A stretch of 38,196 nt of DNA from an uncultured Bacteroidales bacterium (lineage in GTDB: Bacteria > Bacteroidota > Bacteroidia > Bacteroidales > UBA932), in the NCBI GenBank assembly GCA_934693135.1, contig CAKUVA010000019.1, forward strand, positions 1 to 38,196, in the 5' to 3' direction. Of the stretch, positions 31,501 to 38,196 are shown piece after piece. A model generated the notes under the pieces. It saw only the letters and a program-made list of their open reading frames with translations. It did not search any database and was not told the DNA's origin. Position numbers and translations under genes: made by a program. Each line of letters opens with the position of its first letter. Position 1 is the stretch's first letter.

Positions 31501-34332
31501 ATGAAACTACTAAGACACATTTTATTAATCATTATGATGACGGCTACACAGACGGCTTTGGCTCAGCGGTCATCTCAGCTCTTCAGTATATCTGGAAAAG
31601 TGCTGGACTCGAAGTCCGGAGAACCTGTCATAGGCGTTGCAGTGAATGTGGAGGATACGGGAATATGGACGATTTCAGACGACAATGGTTTATTTACATT
31701 GACAGATATAAAAGCAGGAATATATTCAGTACAGTTCTCTTGTCTTGGATATGTAGATAATTCTTTGACATTTACAGTGAAGAAAGATATTCCGAACCTC
31801 ACAATCAAAATGTCGCAGAATACATTGGCCCTCAAAAGCGTTGTGGTTACGGCTGAACGAGAGAAAGAGGGAATGAATACATCGCTCAAGTTTGGTGCTA
31901 ATGCCTTGAATCACTTGCAAATGTCCAATGTTACAGATATAAGCGCCTTGCTTCCTGGAGGAAAAACTGTTAATCCGGATCTTACGAGCGACAATGCTGT
32001 TTCTCTCAGAAGTGGTGGGTTGGCGGCAGGTAATGCGGCTTTCGGAACTGCCCTTGAAGTGGATGGAGTTAGAGTCGGTAACAATGCTTCTTTCGGTGCT
32101 ATGACTGGCTCTGGAACGCGTAACATATCTACTGAAAATGTTCAATCAATTGAGGTCATAACCGGTGTGCCGTCAGCTGAATACGGAGATTTGAATAGTG
32201 GTATGGTGAGGATCAATACGAGGAAAGGACGTACACCTCTAAATGTAACATTTGCCGCTAATCCGAGAACCTATCAGGTATCTGCTTCTAAAGGCATTGA
32301 CTTGCAGAAAAATAAGGGAATCTTGAACATTAGCGCGGAGTGGACTCGTGCTACGCAGAAGCTATCTTCTCCATATACATCATATACAAGACGAGGTTTC
32401 TCGGCATCATACAGTAATACTTTCAGAAAGGTGTTGAAATTCGAAGTTGGTGCTACAGGAAATATTGGCGGAATGAATACGAAGAATGATCCTGACGCGT
32501 ATGTAGGGACATGGAATAAGGCTCATGACAATGTATTGCGTGCCAATACCTCGCTTACTTGGCTCTTGCGTAAATCGTGGATAACGGATCTTAAGTTCGA
32601 TGCTTCCGTGAACTATAATGATAATCGTTCACAGGATCACGCCTATGGCTCGTCTGCGTCAATGCTTCCAGCGGTGCATTCCGAGCTTGAAGGATATTAT
32701 CTGGCAGAAAGACTTCCGCTGAGCTATTTTTCAGATAAAATAGTGGATTCTAAAGAGTTGGATTATGCAGCATCACTCAAGTATGAGTGGTTCAAGAAGT
32801 CCGGAAGACGGCTCAGCAAGCTTAAGGCTGGTGTGCAATGGAAGGCCAACGGCAATGTAGGTGAGGGAGAGTACTATAAGGATCCATCTCTCGCGGCTAA
32901 CGGATATCGTCCACGCCCATACAGCCAGTACCCATTCATGCATAATGTCGCCGCCTACATTGAGGAGGATTATACTTTCCCGATAGGGAAGACCTCGCTT
33001 CAGGTCTCCGCGGGTCTCCGCTTGGAGAATCTCTTTGTGAAGGATACTGACTACAAGAACGTAAGCAGCCTGTCTCCGAGATTTAACGCCAAGTGGAAGC
33101 TCTCCAAAAGTGTATCCATCCGTGGTGGTTGGGGAGTGAGCGAGAAGCTTCCGTCATTCTACATTCTTTATCCTGTCCAGAGATATCGTGATATCCAGAC
33201 TTTCGGATTCTCGCACGGAGATGCTTCTTCGTATGTATATTATACTCAGCCATATAAGATGCTGTATAACGAGAATCTCAAATGGCAGAAGAACTACAAT
33301 GCAGAGTTCGGCGTGGAGGCTTACTTCTGGAGAACAGCGGTTTCTCTTGTGTGCTTCTTTAATAAAACGAAGGATCCATACACCTATCAGAATGTCTATA
33401 CTCCGTTTTCTTATAACATAATGTCCGTTCCTTCGGGATATATAATGCCTGACGATCCTCAGATACGTGTAGACAGTCAGACAGGGCAGGTGTATATGCG
33501 CGGAGGTAACGCAGAGTTCTGGACACCTATGGCTACAAATGTCACTGATAGGACATTCTTCGAGTCACAGATGCCGAGTAATGGCGATGATATCTACAGG
33601 ACAGGAGCAGAACTCATCATAGACTTTCCAGAGATAATGCCGTTGAGGACTAAGTTCAGATTTGATGCGAACTATGCATATACCCACTACATCGACAATA
33701 CATTGAATTATTTTTACAGGACTGGATGGTCGCATACAACACTGAAGGACAGATCTTATCAATATGTGGGAATATATGCGAATGGCGGCGCATCCGGGAC
33801 ATACAACGGCAGAGAGTCACACACTCTTGATGCTAACTTGACAGCCATCACGCATATACCTGAAGCTAGAATCATCATCACCTGCCGGCTCGAGATGTCT
33901 CTCTTGAACCGCTTCCGAAACCTTTCCCGCTATCAGGGACGCGAGTATGCTTATAATGTCAATGCAGATGGCACAGAGTCCATCGGCGGAAGCATCTACG
34001 GGACGAACAGCTATACTGCCATACGTCCTGTAAAATACATGGATGAGAATGGTGATGTGCATGCCTTCACTGACAAGGAGGCTTCCGATCCAGAGTTTGC
34101 AAATCTAATCATAAAGTCGGGAAACGCCTATACCTTTGCCCAGGATGGCTATGGAGCATATTTTTCGGCAAACTTGAGCGTCACGAAGGAAATCGGTGAT
34201 CACGTGTCCATCTCGTTCTTTGCAAACAACTTTACAAACTCCAGGATGTTCGTGACATCGAAAGCGACGGGAGTAAGCGCAATTTTCACACCGTCATTCT
34301 ATTATGGACTTACATGCAGACTTAAATTCTGA
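31501..34332 (+). CDS. TonB-dependent outer-membrane receptor (not SusD-paired)
   Basis: The 943-residue protein has a signal peptide (MKLLRHILLIIMMTATQTAL, cleavage near ALAQ), then a carboxypeptidase-regulatory-like domain at about 28-105 (ISGKVLDSKSGEPVIGVAV). The TonB-box region LKSVVVTAERE is at 111-121, followed by a plug domain with VEVDG-type and SIEVITGVPSAEYGDLNSGM elements, and a C-terminal barrel ending in FYYGLTCRLKF. It lacks the SusC VVVGYGTQ signature and no susD follows, which separates it from glycan importers. Downstream DUF4876 and DUF6850 genes form an operon with it (5-base gap). Similar Bacteroidetes operons are suspected of metal, heme or siderophore uptake, but the substrate cannot be read from sequence. 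Confidence 0.92.
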   Translation: MKLLRHILLIIMMTATQTALAQRSSQLFSISGKVLDSKSGEPVIGVAVNVEDTGIWTISDDNGLFTLTDIKAGIYSVQFSCLGYVDNSLTFTVKKDIPNLTIKMSQNTLALKSVVVTAEREKEGMNTSLKFGANALNHLQMSNVTDISALLPGGKTVNPDLTSDNAVSLRSGGLAAGNAAFGTALEVDGVRVGNNASFGAMTGSGTRNISTENVQSIEVITGVPSAEYGDLNSGMVRINTRKGRTPLNVTFAANPRTYQVSASKGIDLQKNKGILNISAEWTRATQKLSSPYTSYTRRGFSASYSNTFRKVLKFEVGATGNIGGMNTKNDPDAYVGTWNKAHDNVLRANTSLTWLLRKSWITDLKFDASVNYNDNRSQDHAYGSSASMLPAVHSELEGYYLAERLPLSYFSDKIVDSKELDYAASLKYEWFKKSGRRLSKLKAGVQWKANGNVGEGEYYKDPSLAANGYRPRPYSQYPFMHNVAAYIEEDYTFPIGKTSLQVSAGLRLENLFVKDTDYKNVSSLSPRFNAKWKLSKSVSIRGGWGVSEKLPSFYILYPVQRYRDIQTFGFSHGDASSYVYYTQPYKMLYNENLKWQKNYNAEFGVEAYFWRTAVSLVCFFNKTKDPYTYQNVYTPFSYNIMSVPSGYIMPDDPQIRVDSQTGQVYMRGGNAEFWTPMATNVTDRTFFESQMPSNGDDIYRTGAELIIDFPEIMPLRTKFRFDANYAYTHYIDNTLNYFYRTGWSHTTLKDRSYQYVGIYANGGASGTYNGRESHTLDANLTAITHIPEARIIITCRLEMSLLNRFRNLSRYQGREYAYNVNADGTESIGGSIYGTNSYTAIRPVKYMDENGDVHAFTDKEASDPEFANLIIKSGNAYTFAQDGYGAYFSANLSVTKEIGDHVSISFFANNFTNSRMFVTSKATGVSAIFTPSFYYGLTCRLKF

Positions 34333-34337
34333 ACGAT

Positions 34338-35561
34338 ATGAGAAAGATTATATATATTGTGCTTTCAGCATTGACCTTGGCCTCCTGCGTAAGTATGAAG
34401 ACTGGGGACCAGTACGATGGAGCATTGTACAGGCTCATCGTGGAGCCTCTTTATCCTGACGGATTTCCAGAGAGCGATAAGGCAGGAGTTGCTGTTACGG
34501 CGACTGACAGAAACCTTGGAAGCCAGTATTCACAGGCGACCGGTGCCGATGGGACTGCTGTCATGGAACTGCCGGCCGGCAGCTACAGAGTGGCATATAG
34601 CCATATCAGCGATGGAGTCTCCTACAACGGCTCCATTGACAAGGTTATATTAGATGGGGCCAAGTCAGTCAGGCTTCAGGTGAAAGATTCCCGTTCAGGC
34701 AAGATTGTCTTCAAGGAAATCTATTCCGGTGGATGTACGAGGTACCCGGAGCAGGGAAACTATATGAGTGACTCTTATGTGATTCTGCATAATAATACAT
34801 CTGATACACAATATCTTGACGGACTCTGTTTTGGTACACTTGATCCGTATAACTCTACTGCCACGAATGTGTGGACATCCGTGGATCCAGAGACAGGGGA
34901 GACCATATATCCTGATTTCGTACCGATAGTGCAGGCTATTTGGCAAATAGGAGGAGATGGGATGACATTCCCACTTGCTCCAGGTAAGGATGCTGTTGTG
35001 GTCATATACGGAGCTATAGATCATGCATCCAGATATCCTAACTCGGTGAACCTTAATAAGGAGGACTATTTCGTATGCTATAATACAACATATTTCCCGA
35101 ACCCTTCATACCACCCGGCCCCGGGAAACAACATACGGCAGGATCATATTTTGGATGTAGTCATCAAGACTGGTACGTCCAATGCTTATGTGTTCTCGAA
35201 TAATTCTCCTGCTCCTGTGATATTCAGGGCTCCAGAGGGCACTACGATGAAGGATTTCGTGGCGGATGCGGGAAATATTATGCAGAAGCCAGGTTCTACG
35301 AATGACCGTATCGTGAAACTGCCTGTGGATTGGGTGTTGGATGGAGTTGAGGTCTTCGTGAAAGGCGGTACAAACAAGAAGCGTCTTGTTCCTGGCATAG
35401 ATGCTGGGGCGGTGGACTTTTCTGGTTCGTATCAGGGACATACTCTGTTCCGCAAGGCTGATGAGGAGGCAAGCAGGACACTCGGATATGAGGTTCTCGT
35501 GGATACGAACAATTCTACAAATGATTTTTATGAACGCGAAAAACAGTCACTCCATGAATAG
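34338..35561 (+). CDS. DUF4876-type outer-membrane lipoprotein
   Basis: The 407-residue protein has a lipoprotein signal ending LTLASC (Cys17). Two parts are visible. An N-terminal beta-sandwich (about 25-115) resembles a carboxypeptidase-regulatory or SpaA-like fold with GADGTAVMELPAGSYRVAY. A larger domain from about 118 starts GKIVFKEIYSGGCTRYPEQG and contains DSYVILHNNTSDTQYLDGLC, the hallmark region of DUF4876. The gene sits 5 bases after the TonB-dependent receptor. A lid or substrate-capture role, as for SusD, XusB or HmuY with their receptors, is an inference from order and localisation. Its 3' end overlaps the next gene by 8 bases. Confidence 0.75.
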   Translation: MRKIIYIVLSALTLASCVSMKTGDQYDGALYRLIVEPLYPDGFPESDKAGVAVTATDRNLGSQYSQATGADGTAVMELPAGSYRVAYSHISDGVSYNGSIDKVILDGAKSVRLQVKDSRSGKIVFKEIYSGGCTRYPEQGNYMSDSYVILHNNTSDTQYLDGLCFGTLDPYNSTATNVWTSVDPETGETIYPDFVPIVQAIWQIGGDGMTFPLAPGKDAVVVIYGAIDHASRYPNSVNLNKEDYFVCYNTTYFPNPSYHPAPGNNIRQDHILDVVIKTGTSNAYVFSNNSPAPVIFRAPEGTTMKDFVADAGNIMQKPGSTNDRIVKLPVDWVLDGVEVFVKGGTNKKRLVPGIDAGAVDFSGSYQGHTLFRKADEEASRTLGYEVLVDTNNSTNDFYEREKQSLHE

Positions 35562-37074
35562 GATATTAAGGACATTAGCGGCTTCGGCCTTTCTTATGTG
35601 GTCTGCCGGGCTGTTTGCGCAGACATTCGATATCGTGGAGCGCAGAGACTTCTGGAATGCCGGAAGAAATGTTAACGGATTGCGTATGGATTCATTGACA
35701 GTATCTTACGCGGAGCTTCTTGGAAATTATACAGGTGGCTCATTCAGGGATGTCAGCGATCCTGTATCACTGTGGAGCGCAGGTGCCGAGGCTGGGACGA
35801 TTACGCATCTAAAGAAGTTCTCAATGATAGGTGCCTTCTCCTTCAGGAATACGGAGGAAAGGAAGGCTTGTGGATCGATGTCTGCCAGTCCTGGACTTTA
35901 TCCAGTGGACATCTACGAATTCACACCCGGCAGGAAGACCAGACAGACCTACTCGTTTATGGGTGGAATTACGGTGGATCTGAATGACAGCTGGCGTATC
36001 GGCGGAAAAATGGACTTCACGGCAGAAAACTACACGAAACGCAGAGACTTGCGACATACAGACTATCTTCTGGATATGACAGTGGCTCCGGGACTGATGT
36101 GGCACAATGGAGATTTGGCCGTTGGAGCCAACTATATATTCACTAAGACCTCCGAGACTATTACAGCAGAGGAATTAGGAATAACCTCTGGAGTCTATTA
36201 TGCATTTATTGACAAGGGAATGATGTACGGGGTCCGCGATATTTGGGACAATTCCAGTCTGCATATAAGAGAGGCAGGTGTGAGTGGATTCCCGTCCAGA
36301 GAACTTTCCCATGGCGCGGCTGCACAGTTCCAGTGGCGTAACCTCTATGCTGACGTGGAGGCGCTTTCAAGTCACGGAAGCACAGGCGAAAAGCAGAAGA
36401 TGTGGTACAACTTCAGAGGTTGGTCGTTCGGTGCACATGTGGACTATCGAATTCCGGCGCAGGGCATGAGCCACTATATTCGTGGTAGTTACGCCTTCCG
36501 TACTCAGGACAATGATGAGAATATCCTTGAGGATGTCACGGAGAATGGCGTGACCACTACACGAAAGTATGGTGCGAACACTATCTATACTCGCCAGAAT
36601 ATCCGTGCAAGACTGGAATGGGAAGTTCTTCTCGATACTGGTGAGTATTTCAATGCTGGTGTCACTTGGAATCAAGACCGTGAGGTATCCACACTGATGT
36701 ATCCATTCGTGAATACATGTAGGACCGATGTCTTCGGTGCCTATGCGGCTTTTCTTCTGAAGTCCGGAAGGATAGACTGGAAAGCCAGGGTAGAATTTTC
36801 CAAAGGAAAAGATGATGAAACGCATGGACGGACATCAGACATCGATGTGGCAGGGGAACCTTTCAGAATGGATGATTATGAGACTATAATGACGGCATAT
36901 AAAACTTGTGCGAAGGGTGATGCCGAGATGGCTGTCAGATATAACTTCCGCAAGGGCGTCTATATCGAGGGCGCTTATGAGGTCCTCAGGCTTCTTAAGG
37001 ATGTCTCTGGAGTGGATTTCGGAAAGGACAGATACAGATACACGGCATCGTTGAAAATAGGATATAATTTTTAA
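35554..37074 (+). CDS. DUF6850-type outer-membrane beta-barrel protein
   Basis: The start at 35554 gives the ideal signal peptide MNRILRTLAASAFLMWSAGL (cleavage near LFAQ) and an 8-base overlap with the DUF4876 stop. An in-frame ATG at 35530 is the alternative. The 506-residue protein has no plug domain. It is full of alternating aromatic strands (YSFMGGITVDLNDSWRIGGK, MWHNGDLAVGANYIF, YNFRGWSFGAHVDYRI) and ends in KIGYNF, the terminal-Phe barrel signal. The start of the mature part (TFDIVERRDFWNAGRNVNGL) is typical of the DUF6850 barrel family that follows DUF4876 genes. A TonB-independent pore or an assembly partner for the operon's receptor is possible. Function is unknown. Confidence 0.72.
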   Translation: MNRILRTLAASAFLMWSAGLFAQTFDIVERRDFWNAGRNVNGLRMDSLTVSYAELLGNYTGGSFRDVSDPVSLWSAGAEAGTITHLKKFSMIGAFSFRNTEERKACGSMSASPGLYPVDIYEFTPGRKTRQTYSFMGGITVDLNDSWRIGGKMDFTAENYTKRRDLRHTDYLLDMTVAPGLMWHNGDLAVGANYIFTKTSETITAEELGITSGVYYAFIDKGMMYGVRDIWDNSSLHIREAGVSGFPSRELSHGAAAQFQWRNLYADVEALSSHGSTGEKQKMWYNFRGWSFGAHVDYRIPAQGMSHYIRGSYAFRTQDNDENILEDVTENGVTTTRKYGANTIYTRQNIRARLEWEVLLDTGEYFNAGVTWNQDREVSTLMYPFVNTCRTDVFGAYAAFLLKSGRIDWKARVEFSKGKDDETHGRTSDIDVAGEPFRMDDYETIMTAYKTCAKGDAEMAVRYNFRKGVYIEGAYEVLRLLKDVSGVDFGKDRYRYTASLKIGYNF

Positions 37075-37086
37075 TGACAGATAATT

Positions 37087-38196
37087 ATGAAGAAAGTCGT
37101 TTTACTTGCAGCTGCAGTTGCCGCATTGGCAGGCTGCCAGACCGAGAAGGTAGAGACCCAGACTCCCGGACTTGTGAAGATTGCTCCGGTGATGACCAAG
37201 GTGACTGATGTGAATTTCGAGAATGGTGACAAGGTAGGAGTCTCCATAATGCAGGGCGAGGTGGCCTATGCGAGCAATCAGCTTCTAACATATTCTGACA
37301 ATGTGTTCTCTGGTTCGCTGATGTGGTATGCGGAAGCATTGACACCATCCACAGTGACCGCATATTATCCTTATTCCGGGACTGGCGTTCCTGCATCGTT
37401 CACAGTCGCCTCGGACCAGACGAAGGACTATGCCGAATCCGACCTCATCGCAGGGAAGAAAGAGAATGTCACTCCTTCTGTCAATGCTATTGTGGTGCCT
37501 TTCAAGCATATGCTCTCCAAGATTTCCCTCAAGGTGGACAATCAGTCTCAGGCCGGAATCGCATCTGTCGAACTTCGTGGCTCCAAGACCACCGCAAATG
37601 TTGATCTCGTGAATATGACTGCGTCTGCCTCAGAATCATCTGCTGTAGAGGCCGTAAAGGCTGTAGAGGTCAATGCCGGTGAACTTTACAGTGCTATCGT
37701 AGTGCCTCAGACCGTGGCTTTCGAGTTGGCGGTTACTACTTCCACTGGCAAGGAACTTACACAGAAGCTTGTCTCCACGGAGCTGAAGCAGGGCCTTCAA
37801 TATACCGTGAATGTGAAAGTGCTTCCTTCCGATATCAAGGTTTCCATCTCTGGTGATGTAGAGAACTGGGGTGACGGAGGAGAGATAAGCGGTGATGTGC
37901 CTACTTACATTGACTTTGCGGAGTATGACGGATATTTCATCTACAAGAATGAGAAATATACCACGGCGAAGATGTCAGATGGTTCTGTATGGATGACACA
38001 ATCTATGCGCTATGTCCCTGAAGGACATACCGTCTCTACGAATCCTGCCGCTACGGATGCTCATATATGGGCTCCATATACCATCGAGAACGGCGCTGGG
38101 AAGCCTTCCACTGACGAGGCTCTGGTGGAGAAGAACGGATATCTCTATGACTATCAGGCTATCTTCGGCGAGGAAATCACCGCGGACAATGCAGGC
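37087..38196 (+). CDS. Fimbrillin-family lipoprotein with FISUMP-like C-terminal domain (3' end missing)
   Basis: The frame is open from ATG 37087 to the window edge (370 codons seen, no stop). The signal peptide MKKVVLLAAAVAALAGC gives lipid Cys17. The N-terminal part (about 25-265) is fimbrillin-like: NFENGDKVGV, LTYSDNVFSG, TAYYPYSG, and VPFKHMLSKISLKVDN, the characteristic second-domain entry. After an acidic linker (NWGDGGEISGD) a second domain starts, with GSVWMTQSMRYVPEGHTVST and GYLYDYQAIFG. This resembles the FISUMP domain of Fibrobacter and Bacteroidetes surface proteins. It follows the DUF6850 gene by 12 bases in the same operon. It is probably a surface-exposed adhesin or binding component; it is not recognisably the structural pilin of a fim locus. 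Confidence 0.8.
   Translation, partial: MKKVVLLAAAVAALAGCQTEKVETQTPGLVKIAPVMTKVTDVNFENGDKVGVSIMQGEVAYASNQLLTYSDNVFSGSLMWYAEALTPSTVTAYYPYSGTGVPASFTVASDQTKDYAESDLIAGKKENVTPSVNAIVVPFKHMLSKISLKVDNQSQAGIASVELRGSKTTANVDLVNMTASASESSAVEAVKAVEVNAGELYSAIVVPQTVAFELAVTTSTGKELTQKLVSTELKQGLQYTVNVKVLPSDIKVSISGDVENWGDGGEISGDVPTYIDFAEYDGYFIYKNEKYTTAKMSDGSVWMTQSMRYVPEGHTVSTNPAATDAHIWAPYTIENGAGKPSTDEALVEKNGYLYDYQAIFGEEITADNAG

Noticed and set aside
35401..35553. Longer N-terminus for the DUF6850 gene starting inside DUF4876
   Set aside because: The added 51 residues are arginine-rich out-of-frame sequence of DUF4876. The signal peptide begins cleanly at 35554 (or 35530), so the longer start is not believable.

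Overview
The window looks like the chromosome of an anaerobic Bacteroidales bacterium, probably a gut or rumen lineage. The family cannot be fixed from sequence alone. Support comes from a SusC/SusD pair, BACON, fimbrillin/FISUMP, DUF4876, DUF6850, DUF6377 and DUF4923-type proteins, a fumarate reductase/succinate dehydrogenase iron-sulfur subunit of the form used by Bacteroides, and -7 promoter elements of the form TAnnTTTG instead of sigma70-type boxes. No tRNA, rRNA, IS element or CRISPR array was seen.

Layout. (1) 1-870: tail of a probable frdA, then frdB and a strong terminator. (2) 871-3000: a small decayed lipoprotein-like reading frame, then hflX and tonB on the minus strand. (3) 3118-10430: housekeeping genes. 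These are ybeY-mnmG (+), ruvA (-, convergent with mnmG), the run sufS-sufE-DUF59(SufT-like)-folK (+), and glyS (+). This block is AT-rich and carries three ParB-binding (parS)-like 16-bp palindromes within 2.2 kb, which suggests the chromosomal origin/ParB loading region is near. (4) 10586-23527: a six-gene minus-strand polysaccharide utilisation-type locus. In transcription order it encodes a BACON+SGNH-hydrolase-like lipoprotein, a membrane-spanning DUF6377-type regulator, SusC, SusD, a large BACON/GLUG-type surface protein with an internally duplicated architecture, and a secreted alpha/alpha-barrel enzyme-like protein. (5) 23752-25412 (-): a ThiL-like protein that has lost the kinase motifs, followed by a DUF4923 protein. 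(6) 25500-27571 (+): a secreted endonuclease/exonuclease/phosphatase-fold enzyme and a class C beta-lactamase-fold serine hydrolase. (7) 27568-31329 (-): dnaE. (8) 31501-38196 (+): a four-gene Ton-dependent outer-membrane operon (TonB-dependent receptor, DUF4876 lipoprotein, DUF6850 barrel, fimbrillin/FISUMP lipoprotein). The last gene runs off the window. The DNA is visibly more GC-rich here than in the mnmG-suf block.

How the genes fit together. TonB at 2274-2969 could energise the two outer-membrane receptors (17449-20751 and 31501-34332), although genomes of this kind carry several TonB proteins. The suf genes form a sulfur-transfer chain (SufS to SufE, with a SufT-like maturation factor) that would serve Fe-S enzymes such as FrdB. 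The points most worth a second look are the parS cluster, including one site buried in a 46-bp palindrome that ends at both stop codons of mnmG and ruvA; the ThiL pseudoenzyme; the SGNH/DUF6377-led glycan locus; and the SusD-less Ton operon at the right edge.
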